Assembly: GCF_003751625.1 (NCBI RefSeq)
Contig: NZ_RJUL01000005.1
Span: 124,001-188,000, forward strand
Reading direction: 5' to 3'
Length of the DNA: 64,000 bases
Origin: Gallaecimonas pentaromativorans
GTDB taxonomy: Bacteria > Pseudomonadota > Gammaproteobacteria > Enterobacterales > Gallaecimonadaceae
Part shown: piece after piece, positions 7,747 to 15,353 of the stretch
How the letters are laid out: the number at the start of each line of letters is the position of its first letter
Numbering within the stretch: position 1 is the first letter of the stretch
Notes under the pieces: model-generated
Database searches by the model: none
Told to the model about the DNA's origin: nothing
What the model saw: the letters and a program-made list of their open reading frames with translations, nothing else
Program-made: the position numbers and the translations under genes

Positions 7747-8628
7747 ATGACAACTAATACAAAATCTGACGTGTCTGGCTACCAGCGTGAACGGCTCTCT
7801 CACATTGACTTCATGGTGTATTTCACTGGCAAGGTTACACGTAAGGATCTGATGGCAAGGTTCGATCTCAGCCAAGCTGTAGCTACTAGAGACTTAACTC
7901 TTTACCGTGAATTGGCCCCCAAAAACCTAGTGTACGATACGAGCGCCAAGCAATACGTTATCGCTGATCACTTCACTCCGCTGTACGAGATGTCTCCCTT
8001 CAAGTGCCTCAGTACTCTATCTGAAGGCTTTGGGGATAGCCTTAAAACGGAGAGCGAGTTCAAAGTTGCTTATGCTAAGAAACTTAGAGAGCCAAGGCTT
8101 GACCTTGTTGCAACAGTAACCAGGGCAATATCGTTAGGAAATCCTTTAATTATTCGATATTTTTCAAAGTCATCAAAGGGAGCTGCCGACAGGGTTATTG
8201 TACCTCACTCTATTGTCGACAGTGGGTTGAGATGGCATGTTCGGGCTTACGACCGAGATAAAAAGCGATTTGCCGACTTCGTAATAAACCGGATTTTTTC
8301 GGCGACTGAAGTTGCTGGGGGTAAGGCCTATCCAAGCGAAAAGCTTGAGTATGACCAGGAATGGTTAGAAGAAGTTGATTTGGTCCTTCAACCACACCCA
8401 TCAAAGTCAGATGTGAGGGAAATAATTGAGTTAGAGCTAGGTATGATTGACGGAATATTTACTCAACGGGTAAAGAAAGCACTAGTTGGTTATATGCTTG
8501 ATAGCTGGAACGTTGACGCAACGCCAGATGCAGGCTTATTAGGTAATCATGTAATGCTTCATCTGAAAAATGCAAAAGAGATAGCAGAGATGAAGATAAA
8601 AAACTTCCATCTCGCTCCTTCCAATTAA
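7747..8628 (+). CDS. WYL-domain regulator, BrxR/CapW type
   Basis: About 293 residues. The N-terminus RERLSHIDFMVYFTGKVTR and DLSQAVATRDLTLYRE is the winged HTH of the BrxR/CapW group. The middle (about 135-200) is a WYL domain with RVIVPHSIVDSGLRWHVRAY and FADFVINRI, followed by a WCX-like C-terminal part. Known members repress phage-defence operons (BREX, CBASS) and sense a ligand through WYL. No such operon follows here; the divergent small gene and yegP are the nearest candidates. ATG 7747 is preferred because GGGAG is 6 nt upstream. Confidence 0.85.
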   Translation: MTTNTKSDVSGYQRERLSHIDFMVYFTGKVTRKDLMARFDLSQAVATRDLTLYRELAPKNLVYDTSAKQYVIADHFTPLYEMSPFKCLSTLSEGFGDSLKTESEFKVAYAKKLREPRLDLVATVTRAISLGNPLIIRYFSKSSKGAADRVIVPHSIVDSGLRWHVRAYDRDKKRFADFVINRIFSATEVAGGKAYPSEKLEYDQEWLEEVDLVLQPHPSKSDVREIIELELGMIDGIFTQRVKKALVGYMLDSWNVDATPDAGLLGNHVMLHLKNAKEIAEMKIKNFHLAPSN

Positions 8629-8636
8629 TTCTGAAT

Positions 8637-8670
8637 AGAGCCAGGGACATTTTTTGCTGGCTCTCTTTCT
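8637..8670 (+). terminator. Terminator of the WYL gene
   Basis: AGAGCCAG / CTGGCTCT, an 8-bp stem with a 16-nt loop, followed by CTTTCT, directly after the WYL stop codon. Confidence 0.65.
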
Positions 8671-8721
8671 ATTGTTGGACTGTCTACAATTGCCTTTCAT
8701 TCTTGGTTAGTAGTTCGATTT

Positions 8722-9108
8722 TCACTTGTTCGCTATCTCGCTCAGATGAAGATAATACTCTTGGTTGTCAGGGTGCTCTTTGAGGTACTCCATAAACCAA
8801 GTGCTGGATGCAGGACTGTTTGGCTGGCAGTCTCCGGGGCTCATGCCATTGGCTCCCATTTTGTAGTATCGCGTTGCAATAGTTGGAGCAGTAATAGTGT
8901 CGCCTATATCAGCACCGACAGCCCCGGCATACTTAATGGTCAGTTCCTTCTGTAGATTTGCTAAAGGCGGCCAGTCACTATTGGGCTTCAGCATTGCACA
9001 GTACTTCATCTTTCCAGCCAGCAGACTGGCGGCTTTCAATTGATCAATTGTGACTGCGATTGATGGAGTTGCTGTGAGGCCCATCATTAGCAATATCATG
9101 GCTCTCAT
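8722..9108 (-). CDS. Exported protein of unknown function (island)
   Basis: 128 residues with an N-terminal signal peptide (MRAMILLMMGLTATPSIAVT, cleavage near 18). The mature part has two cysteines (KYCAMLKP and GDCQPNSP), which could form one disulphide in the periplasm, and no enzyme motif. It follows the small membrane-protein gene but is separated from it by a hairpin (9129-9145). No family is recognised; an immunity-like or inhibitor role is only a guess. Confidence 0.6.
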   Translation of the reverse strand: MRAMILLMMGLTATPSIAVTIDQLKAASLLAGKMKYCAMLKPNSDWPPLANLQKELTIKYAGAVGADIGDTITAPTIATRYYKMGANGMSPGDCQPNSPASSTWFMEYLKEHPDNQEYYLHLSEIANK

Positions 9109-9126
9109 ACTGTATTCCTCAAAAAG

Positions 9127-9147
9127 AAAGCCATCAGCGATGGCTCT
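9127..9147 (-). terminator. Terminator after the 94-residue membrane-protein gene
   Basis: On the minus strand AGCCATC, loop GCT, GATGGCT, then TTCTTTTTG. Confidence 0.7.
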
Positions 9148-9152
9148 CTGGG

Positions 9153-9437
9153 TTACTGGTTGGCTTCAGGTTGTTGCTCGGGCTGGTCTTGCTTGTTGTC
9201 CTGGGCGAGCCAGGAACGGCGAACCGTGGCCTGCCAGCAGCCAACACCGCCAGCGATACTGAGGATGATGAACAGCCAGCCGAAGACGTTGCCGAAGATC
9301 ACCTCGAAATACTTGATGACGCTGTAGGACTTCACCAAGTAGATGAAGAGCGGAATGATGCCAACCAGGGCTACCAGTCCTGATACGATCTGAATGGTTT
9401 GGAGCTTGAGGTCTTTTTCGCGTGTCTCTTTATTCAT
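9153..9437 (-). CDS. Small two-TM membrane protein (island)
   Basis: 94 residues. A charged start (MNKETREKDLKLQ) is followed by two hydrophobic segments (about 14-34 and 46-66) and a polar tail rich in Q and E. Its ATG overlaps the stop of the recombinase gene (ATGA at 9434-9437), so the two are translationally coupled. No family is recognised. It could be a phage-exclusion or holin-like protein, but nothing in the sequence proves that. Confidence 0.6.
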   Translation of the reverse strand: MNKETREKDLKLQTIQIVSGLVALVGIIPLFIYLVKSYSVIKYFEVIFGNVFGWLFIILSIAGGVGCWQATVRRSWLAQDNKQDQPEQQPEANQ

Positions 9438-9994
9438 GGGGTTTCCTTACTCTCTAGTTTTCTTGCTATGCGTTGGACACTTGAGAGGCTGATAGCCAGC
9501 CTCCGGGCTACCTCGGCCTTGGGTATGCCTGCCGCCAGCAGCGGCTCTGCATCCCTAGCTTTGGTCATGGCAGTGGGCTTTCGCCCCTTGTACTTGCCTT
9601 TACGCTTGGCCAGGGCAATGCCCTCGGCCTGACGCTCCAGCATCAGTTCTCGCTCAAAGGTGGCAATGCCGCCTATCAGGGTCATCATTAGCTTCCCGGT
9701 CGGAGAGGCTGTGTCGATGCCCAGATTAAGTACCTGTAGGCTGACGCCTTTGTGGCTGAGCCTGTCGGCTATCTCCAATAGATGCCGGGTGTTACGGGCG
9801 AGCCGGTCCAGCTTGGTGACTTGGACGGTATCGCCTTCCCGCACGTAATCGAGCATCAGATGAAGCTGGGGTCTGTCGTCCTTCGCTCCACTTACCTTCT
9901 CTTGGAAAACCTTGTCGCAGTGCTTGAGGGCCTCTAGTTGAGCCTCAAGGCTTTGCCCGGTGGTGCTCACTCGGGCGTATCCCACCAGTGCCAT
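9434..9994 (-). CDS. Serine recombinase (resolvase/invertase family)
   Basis: 186 residues, the usual size of Tn3-type resolvases and Hin-type invertases. N-terminal GYARVST carries the nucleophilic Ser10; LDRLARNTRHLLEI and IGGIATFERELMLERQAEG are the conserved catalytic and E-helix segments. A short HTH at about 150-180 (IPKAEVARRLAISLSSVQRI) binds DNA. GGGAGGAATC gives a strong start. A long hairpin 58 bp upstream (10052-10105) could be its recombination or operator site. It may resolve multimers or invert a segment of the element. Confidence 0.92.
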   Translation of the reverse strand: MALVGYARVSTTGQSLEAQLEALKHCDKVFQEKVSGAKDDRPQLHLMLDYVREGDTVQVTKLDRLARNTRHLLEIADRLSHKGVSLQVLNLGIDTASPTGKLMMTLIGGIATFERELMLERQAEGIALAKRKGKYKGRKPTAMTKARDAEPLLAAGIPKAEVARRLAISLSSVQRIARKLESKETP

Positions 9995-10051
9995 GATTCC
10001 TCCCGGTCAATAGGGCAAGGTACACTGACCAAGCAGGTCAAAACGCCAAAT

Positions 10052-10105
10052 CAAGCCCTAATGACCTGTTTTACCGAGGGTTTCTCGGATGGTCAGAAGG
10101 GCTTG
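10052..10105. repeat. Nested inverted repeat upstream of the recombinase
   Basis: Outer arms CAAGCCCTAATGACC (10052-10066) and GGTCAGAAGGGCTTG (10091-10105) pair with three mismatches. Inside is a perfect CCGAG/CTCGG hairpin (10074-10088). A half-copy GCAGGTCAAAAC lies just left. The position suggests a recombinase target, operator or structured leader RNA. Confidence 0.6.
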
Positions 10106-10144
10106 GTCTATTGGTGATGCAAAGTCTCTTGATGTGGCTGGCGG

Positions 10145-10228
10145 TTAATTGCCGTTGTCGTCCTCACTTGCCAAGGCAAAGAGCACCGAGGCGGCAGCGA
10201 CCGCTAGCCAGAACAGAGCCGACCGCAC
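10145..10228 (-). CDS. Possible 27-residue membrane microprotein
   Basis: GTG start at 10228, stop at 10145. The peptide is one hydrophobic helix (SALFWLAVAAASVLFAL) with an acidic tail. It starts just after the stop of the 44-residue ORF and could be translated with it. Weak SD. Uncertain. Confidence 0.3.
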   Translation of the reverse strand: MRSALFWLAVAAASVLFALASEDDNGN

Positions 10229-10236
10229 CAGGGAAC

Positions 10237-10371
10237 CTAGTAACGGTCTTGTGGAAAGCCGGGGGGCAGATACCGGCTAGCCACGCCTTGCATGAATACC
10301 GACAGTGCCGCCGTGGCAGCCGCCTTCGCGGCCTCCATGGCAACCTCTTGCCAGAAGTTTTGTTGATTCAT
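10237..10371 (-). CDS. Possible 44-residue small protein (island)
   Basis: ATG at 10371 with GGAG 9 nt upstream. The peptide begins MNQQNFWQEVAMEAAK and continues as an alanine-rich amphipathic helix, then a short tail ending GFPQDRY. It lies between the DUF2787 gene and the recombinase, all on the minus strand. No family is recognised. The opposite-strand frame at 10111-10443 looks like a shadow. Confidence 0.45.
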   Translation of the reverse strand: MNQQNFWQEVAMEAAKAAATAALSVFMQGVASRYLPPGFPQDRY

Positions 10372-10447
10372 CAGTGTTTTCTCCAAAGCATGAGCACCAA
10401 TAGCCCAGGCCCACCGACCAAGCGTCGGCAGGGCTGGGCTTGATGGC

Positions 10448-10864
10448 TTACTCAGATGTGACGGTGAGGCGGAAAACGCCCCATTGGTGATAGGTGAGGA
10501 AGTTCTGCTGCCAGGTTCGGAAGAGGCTCTTCATGGCCCGAAGCGGAACGTCACCTACAAAGTTCTGATACCCATTACCGTGGAGAAGATTGAAGTCCAG
10601 CTCTCTGGCCAGTTCGGCATAACCCGGTGGACCGTAGTAAGCAAAGTCGGTGAGATACTCGACGTACCAATCGCCGTGGGCCTTGCTCATCCGTATCTCG
10701 ACAGGGTGGTAGCCGCCAGCGTCGGGGCTGTAGTGGGGGTCCCGAAAGTTGAGTGTCAGTGATTCACTGTGTGGATACTGGGCTGCTGTTGCTCCCAGGA
10801 TTACCTGTAGACCAGCGGCCAGTTTGGCCTCAGAGCAAGGGGATTTGACTGCCATTACAGCCAC
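10448..10864 (-). CDS. DUF2787-family protein
   Basis: 138 residues. The motifs NFRDPHYSPDAGGYHPVEIR, WYVEYLTDFAYYG and AELARELDFNL are those of DUF2787, a family found mostly on integrative elements and plasmids of Vibrio, Shewanella and relatives. Its function is unknown; the protein is soluble and has no signal peptide. It is the first gene of the minus-strand group that includes the small ORF and the recombinase. Its promoter lies in the repeat-rich 10865-11281 stretch. Confidence 0.8.
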   Translation of the reverse strand: MAVMAVKSPCSEAKLAAGLQVILGATAAQYPHSESLTLNFRDPHYSPDAGGYHPVEIRMSKAHGDWYVEYLTDFAYYGPPGYAELARELDFNLLHGNGYQNFVGDVPLRAMKSLFRTWQQNFLTYHQWGVFRLTVTSE

Positions 10865-11281
10865 CTCCGTTCAACAGAGGACAACATGCAACTGATAATG
10901 ACAGGAAGCTGTTGGGTATAAGGTTTATGGGTCACGAATGCCTCGATAACTTGTTGTTACTCAAGGCTTATACCCGGAAAGGTCAATAAGTGTACGATGA
11001 CTGTTACTTAACTGGGGTCACTTTGGTAGTTAACCTCCAATTTTGCACAGAACTGACTTGTTAGAAGATGATGAAAAATGGGCATTCCGTTGTGTCACCA
11101 ACGATAACTCATAGGGGGAAGAAGAAAGACAATCCGGTACTTCCCCTACCTATAGGGGTTATATTTTTAGGAAATGTCTTTGTCATTTTGTCACAGGATC
11201 GTGGTTCCGCCCGTCCCAAAGACGAAAGCACGGATTTGACAAATGTCATGCCGCCGTCACTGACGGCATGACGAGGGTGCT
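10865..11281. other. Noncoding stretch with several inverted repeats
   Basis: 417 bp, AT-rich, without a credible gene. It contains GGGTATAAG/CTTATACCC (10914-10922 / 10967-10975), TAGGGGGAAG / CTTCCCCTA / TAGGGG (11112-11121, 11140-11148, 11153-11158; the middle arm can pair with either side) and GTCATGCCG/CGGCATGAC (11245-11253 / 11264-11272, probably the 3' hairpin of the nuclease gene). Such clusters occur at transfer or replication origins and at promoters. Confidence 0.55.
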
Positions 11282-12343
11282 TCAAGACAGAGGAGTGACC
11301 GGCAGGAATGGATAAATCGCCGGTATTCTCACGGAACGGATGTTCCCTGAACCACCAGCTCGGGCTTCTATCCCCATGACATTTAGTAAGTCTAGGAGCT
11401 TCTGCCTACGCCCTCGTTTTGTCAGGACAATCTCCCTGAGTTGACTGGGATAGTCTTCGATGTAATTCCAGGGGTGAGGACTTCGTAGCTCATCAAAGCG
11501 CTTGACCGCAAAGTCGTACTCTTCCCCGTATGGACTTTCTACGTACTTGTCAGACAAATACTCAATCAGCAGTTCCCTGAGGCTGCCGATCTTCCCCTTT
11601 GATATCGCCAACATCGCTAGCCAATCGTGTAGCTCTTCGAGTTTGACTCGGACAGTACGGATCCCGCGTGCTGCCAGGACCTTGTCCCTGTGTTGGTCAT
11701 TAGCCGCGACTCTGGAGGTTGAGTGATAGTCTTCGTCGAACTCAATTGCAATCGAATCGTATGGGCTGCCAATGCAGCGCTCATCAGTATACAGCCTGAC
11801 CATAACATCGACTCTAAAGTCTTCGATAGGGACCTGTTTGCCTAAGCCGATATAGAACTTTCGGTCGTCACGCCTGAGCTGAGAAACCACTTGGTAGAAG
11901 CAGTAGCAGAAGTAGTCTTCGTACATGCTCTCACTGATGCTTCTTCGCATGGTGATGCGACTCAGCCTCTCAAGAGCCTTGATTGGACGTTCCAGTAGGG
12001 TATTCATGGGACCGAATTTGAGAAACATCAACGCCGTGACAGGGTCAACCAGTTCGGAGTAACCGCTCTGGTTAAATGAGCCTGGAATGAAGGGCTTAAA
12101 AAGTTCAGCCTCTCTACGCTGCTGTGAGGAATCCAGCGAAGCTATGCTGCGACTAAGTATCGTATGGATAGGCGGGGGTAACGCCAGAGTCGCAATATGT
12201 GCTCGATACCCACACCGAGCGATCCAGTCCTCGAAGGACAGGCCTATGATTTTGCGAAAACTGTAGTGCAGCTTTCTTAGATCAATCTTGCCAGTTTCAG
12301 GGTCAATAAAGCGTCTGGTGTCAATAGTGTCTTGAGTGCTCAT
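11282..12343 (-). CDS. Nuclease-like protein (Vsr/DUF559-type fold), coupled to integrase
   Basis: 353 residues. The central part (about 175-240) reads DFRVDVMVRL, then SIAIEFDEDYHS, then a spaced D..RD and ARGIRTVRVK. This is the D-xn-E-x-D/H pattern followed by the GI-x-x-x-R-V strand of Vsr/DUF559-like PD-(D/E)XK nucleases. Flanking N- and C-terminal regions are unfamiliar. Its ATG lies in the last codons of the integrase gene (CGATGA), with GGAGGT inside the integrase end, so the two are made together. It may process the element's ends, act in defence, or be a restriction-like cargo gene. Function is inferred from the motif only. Confidence 0.55.
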   Translation of the reverse strand: MSTQDTIDTRRFIDPETGKIDLRKLHYSFRKIIGLSFEDWIARCGYRAHIATLALPPPIHTILSRSIASLDSSQQRREAELFKPFIPGSFNQSGYSELVDPVTALMFLKFGPMNTLLERPIKALERLSRITMRRSISESMYEDYFCYCFYQVVSQLRRDDRKFYIGLGKQVPIEDFRVDVMVRLYTDERCIGSPYDSIAIEFDEDYHSTSRVAANDQHRDKVLAARGIRTVRVKLEELHDWLAMLAISKGKIGSLRELLIEYLSDKYVESPYGEEYDFAVKRFDELRSPHPWNYIEDYPSQLREIVLTKRGRRQKLLDLLNVMGIEARAGGSGNIRSVRIPAIYPFLPVTPLS

Positions 12344-14295
12344 CGTGATACCTCCTGAGAGCGGGCAGTGGAAGCAAGGAAACGGCGTTGACTGGGATTG
12401 GGAACGAACTCCAACACCGAGTCAGGACGGCTATGAAGGTTGATGAGGGCGACATCGAAGGGTTTGACGGTCGTAAACCAGTTGCTGGGAATTGCCTGCT
12501 CAACGATGACTTTTAGATGGCGAACATCGCGAGGAAAGGCACTGCCGTAATTAGAGCCGAAATGCCCCATGAGATAGGTCAGGTTGGCCTCCGTCACGTT
12601 AGCGGCCACCAAACGCTCTCTGAAGGTATGCCTGAACTGATGCGGCGTCAGATTTAGGCCTTGTGTCCCCAGTGACCCATAGTGGCTGATAAACCACTCG
12701 CTCGGTTTATTGGAGTAGCTGCCTCTAAGCAAGCCGATACTCGGAAATAGACGCCTACCAGGATCACCCTGTGCCCGGTAATGCTCAACGAAAACTAGGA
12801 ATCCTAGCCGCAGTATCTCGCTGTGCAATGGAATGAAGCGCCTAGCATTGGCCGTTTTGACTTGCTGGCTGTTGTAGCGGTGGTCGATACGGATACACCA
12901 GATCCCACCAACTTGCTCTACGTCCCCGGCTACCAGTTGGCTTAGCTCACCCAAGCGAGCCCCTGTTGCCTGCATCAGTAGCGGTAGCCAGTAGTGATGC
13001 GGATGCTGAATGAGTTTGGTCTTAAAGCCCTTGTGCTCAGTGAAGAGCGGCTGGCTGTTCACGGCCAGGATCTCTTCTTCTGTCGCTACGGGCCGGTCAT
13101 CCCTGCGGTCACGAGCCTGGAGCTGATGAAGAGGTGGAAGGTAGGGATCCCGCAAGTGGTGATGGTTCTGACACCATTCCAGAAAGAGCCTCACCTTAGT
13201 GAGGTTGCTGTTAACCGTTTCAAGGGACAGTTCACAGTCCTGCTCAACAACCAACGAAGCCAGTTCCTCATTGAGTAGCTGGGCGGTTGTGACGCCTTTC
13301 TTGAGGCCCTTAGCAGCGAGGCTCACTTGCCTACTTAGCTCGCCATTCCACCGAGATACGGGTAGATCACCAGCAACCGCAGTGAGTAGAGCAAGTCCAC
13401 GGCGATACTCGTTCTCCGAGCGTGTTCGCATACCTCCGGCTAGTTTCTCATCCAGGTACATAGATGCCAGTTGCCCGAATGTCAGCTCCAGCTCAGTTGC
13501 CCGGCTGTTACCTGATACTTCAGTTGACTCTATTGGTGAGCTAGTTGATGTCGGCTGACTAGCCCCAGGGCTAAGGCGTTTGGCTGTTTCCTTGAGAGCT
13601 TCAGCTTGAGCCAGCGTCAGCTCATGACAGAGCAACACATGCTCGTTTTCATCCAACGCAGTGGGGGCGATGACAACATCAGCCAGCCACGGTTGGGCGG
13701 GTTGATAGTTGTTCAGATACGAGGCTTCAACACGCTCAGCAGCAGCGAGTTCAAGTTGCTCGATGTGATTGAGTAGGTCTTGATAGGTTTGAGAACTCCT
13801 GCTTCGCCAATCGGTTATAGATTGATCAATCCAAGAGTCTCTGAGGGCACGAATACCCTCTCTGGCTTTCGCCAGGCAATAGGTGGCCATGGAGGCATCT
13901 CCCAAATTCACAAAAGATAACGTGTCACCATGAGGTGCACGTTCAGGTTTGCGAAGTTGGGATCCGGAACTTATATCCGGGCCATCCAGGCCTCCCATAG
14001 TCGAGCAAAGTGCTTCACCGTTGTCAGGCCCAACCTTCTTAGTGTGCCGGTGAAGCTGTAATCGCCTGAAAGTCGGCGATTGTCGTCTCGTCTTGGAAAG
14101 GTACTCACTGACCCAAATAGGCCAATGATCCTGAAGATAGCGAGAGAGAAGTAGTGCCCGTAGGCGTGCTTCTTTCTCATCCAACGTCTGTAAGGCGAGC
14201 CTGACGACAGCATTTATACATGGTTTGGGGAGTCTTTGTCGATACCACCAGGCGGTGCCACGACGATATAGATAGGAAGGATTAGATGAGGTCAT
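12340..14295 (-). CDS. Large tyrosine recombinase (integrase) of the island
   Basis: 651 residues, longer than most integrases. The N-terminus (YLYRRGTAWWYRQRLP) is of the DUF6538 type seen in this subgroup. Next comes a long variable middle, a core-binding domain near 270-390 and the catalytic domain. The first Arg is in ATGARLGELSQL, HxxR in HQFRHTF, the second His in LMGHFGSNYG, and the nucleophile is probably the Tyr that follows. The gene sits next to the intact ssrA 3' end, the normal place for an integrase that uses tmRNA as attachment site. Overlaps the nuclease-like gene by 4 bp. Confidence 0.9.
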   Translation of the reverse strand: MTSSNPSYLYRRGTAWWYRQRLPKPCINAVVRLALQTLDEKEARLRALLLSRYLQDHWPIWVSEYLSKTRRQSPTFRRLQLHRHTKKVGPDNGEALCSTMGGLDGPDISSGSQLRKPERAPHGDTLSFVNLGDASMATYCLAKAREGIRALRDSWIDQSITDWRSRSSQTYQDLLNHIEQLELAAAERVEASYLNNYQPAQPWLADVVIAPTALDENEHVLLCHELTLAQAEALKETAKRLSPGASQPTSTSSPIESTEVSGNSRATELELTFGQLASMYLDEKLAGGMRTRSENEYRRGLALLTAVAGDLPVSRWNGELSRQVSLAAKGLKKGVTTAQLLNEELASLVVEQDCELSLETVNSNLTKVRLFLEWCQNHHHLRDPYLPPLHQLQARDRRDDRPVATEEEILAVNSQPLFTEHKGFKTKLIQHPHHYWLPLLMQATGARLGELSQLVAGDVEQVGGIWCIRIDHRYNSQQVKTANARRFIPLHSEILRLGFLVFVEHYRAQGDPGRRLFPSIGLLRGSYSNKPSEWFISHYGSLGTQGLNLTPHQFRHTFRERLVAANVTEANLTYLMGHFGSNYGSAFPRDVRHLKVIVEQAIPSNWFTTVKPFDVALINLHSRPDSVLEFVPNPSQRRFLASTARSQEVSR

Positions 14296-14338
14296 GTGTC
14301 ACACCTTGTCGCACAGTGTGTCACAGGCCCAGAACGAG

Positions 14339-14373
14339 AAAAGGCTTGAAACTCTAGGAGAATCAAGCCTTTG
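14339..14373 (-). terminator. Island-supplied terminator after ssrA
   Basis: Arms AAAGGCTTGA (14340-14349) and TCAAGCCTTT (14363-14372). On the minus strand a TTTTCT run follows. It lies 6 bp past the ssrA CCA end and would replace the displaced original terminator. Confidence 0.75.
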
Positions 14374-14378
14374 GAAGG

Positions 14379-14391
14379 TGGTGGAGCCGGG
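14379..14391 (-). repeat. Island att site, ssrA copy
   Basis: TGGTGGAGCCGGG, the complement of the last 13 nt of tmRNA including CCA; it repeats exactly at 6849-6861. Confidence 0.75.
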
Positions 14392-14738
14392 GGGATTTGA
14401 ACCCCCGTCCGTGAACCCTACATCCTCGGTACTACATGCTTAGTCGATCTTTTAGTTAACTACGTAGAACGCCGGTCGACAGGCTGTCAGGTAGCGAGCC
14501 TGATTGGTTTTAACGTCTTGGCTCCAGGCGAAGCCGCCACGCGATCCTGTCTGGTTTGACCTTCCTGATCCAAAGCCGACAGGCGGGCTAAGGGGGAAGG
14601 GCTCTCTACTGCTTATTAGGCAGCGAGTGCGTAGTTTTCGTCGTTTGCGACTATTAGTTTGCGGTTTTTTTACGAGGCCAACCGCACCTCGGCATGCACC
14701 TTGGGTTTCGCGATCCCCGTCGAATCCTGATCGGCCCC
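14379..14738 (-). ncRNA. ssrA: tmRNA
   Basis: The 5' end GGGGCCGATCAGGATTCGACGG and the 3' end with T-arm TTCAAATCC and CTCCACCA mark a 360-nt tmRNA. The tag frame at 14616-14648 (minus) reads ANDENYALAA then stop, resume codon GCA. It releases stalled ribosomes with SmpB and tags the peptide for proteolysis. A promoter with -10 TATAAT lies at 14754-14759 (minus) and a -35-like TTGGAT at 14778-14783. The 3' end is the island's att site, and its sequence is intact. Confidence 0.97.
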
Positions 14739-14753
14739 AAGTGGTGAACGGCG

Positions 14754-14783
14754 ATTATATCAGAGCGAGGGCCTTGCATCCAA
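14754..14783 (-). promoter_or_regulatory. ssrA promoter
   Basis: Minus strand: TTGGAT, an 18-bp spacer, TATAAT, about 16 bp before the mature 5' end. Precursor trimming would explain the distance. Confidence 0.65.
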
Positions 14784-14874
14784 GGGGCGTTCGCTATGTT
14801 CTTGTGCAGTTGTGGTACCGTAAGGCATTGAGTTGGTTATAACTTAAACAGCAAGTCGTGCATGGAGAGAGAAT

Positions 14875-15315
14875 ATGAAGAAGCTGGTTTTGGCAACCCT
14901 GGTGCTGGTTGCCCCCTTGGCCCAGGCTTTTGACAATAAGGACGAGGCCATTCATTACCGCCAGTCGGTGTTTACCTTGGTAGCGGCCCAGTTCGGTGAG
15001 ATGGGCGCCATGGTCAAAGGCGAGAAACCCTTTGATGCCAAAGAGTTTCAGTACCGGGCCGAGAGCCTGGCGGCGCTATCAAAGATGCCGCTGGAGGGTT
15101 TTTTGTACCCGGGTTCTGACAAAGGCGGCACCAAGGCCAAAGCGGCGGTCTGGCAAAAGACCGATGAGTTCAAAGCCAAGCTTGCCCATTTTCAAAAAGA
15201 TGCAACTAATCTGGCCGAGGCGGCTCAAAGTGGTGACTTGAGTACCATTAAGCCGGCCTTTATGGCGACGGCAAAGAACTGTAAGGCTTGCCATTCTGAA
15301 TTCAAAAATCGCTAA
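14875..15315 (+). CDS. Cytochrome c' (class II c-type cytochrome)
   Basis: 146 residues with a signal peptide (MKKLVLATLVLVAPLAQA, cut near 18) and a C-terminal CKACH haem-binding motif at about 137-141, the class II arrangement. The length fits a four-helix-bundle cytochrome c' of the periplasm. Such proteins bind NO or transfer electrons. GGAGAGAG precedes the ATG. A hairpin (AAGCTGCC / GGCAGCTT, 15325-15350) follows the stop, so it is probably a single-gene unit. Confidence 0.93.
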   Translation: MKKLVLATLVLVAPLAQAFDNKDEAIHYRQSVFTLVAAQFGEMGAMVKGEKPFDAKEFQYRAESLAALSKMPLEGFLYPGSDKGGTKAKAAVWQKTDEFKAKLAHFQKDATNLAEAAQSGDLSTIKPAFMATAKNCKACHSEFKNR

Positions 15316-15322
15316 GTGACCG

Positions 15323-15353
15323 AAAAGCTGCCCTTTGGGGGCAGCTTTACTGC
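15323..15353 (+). terminator. Terminator after cytochrome c'
   Basis: AAAGCTGCC, 8-nt loop, GGCAGCTTT. The T run is short. Confidence 0.6.

Larger units (their letters stand above)
6849..14391. mobile_element. Integrated island in ssrA (about 7.5 kb)
   Basis: Bounded by 13-bp direct repeats, one of them the 3' end of ssrA. The large tyrosine recombinase gene lies next to the ssrA-side end. The DNA is visibly poorer in GC than the flanks and holds serine recombinase, DUF2787, nuclease-like, YegP and WYL-regulator genes plus small unknown ORFs. There are no phage structural genes, and no relaxase was recognised, so it looks like a small integrative element that needs help to move. Two inverted-repeat-rich noncoding stretches (10052-10105 and 10914-11158) could be transfer, replication or resolution sites. 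Confidence 0.8.

Noticed and set aside
10111-10443. 110-codon plus-strand frame in the island
   Set aside because: Arg/Pro-rich, opposite to the two better micro-ORFs, with no SD.
11068-11271. 67-codon plus-strand frame
   Set aside because: Spans three inverted repeats and the nuclease gene's 3' hairpin; no family and no clear start.
14504-14842. 112-codon frame on the plus strand
   Set aside because: It is the complement of ssrA and its promoter.
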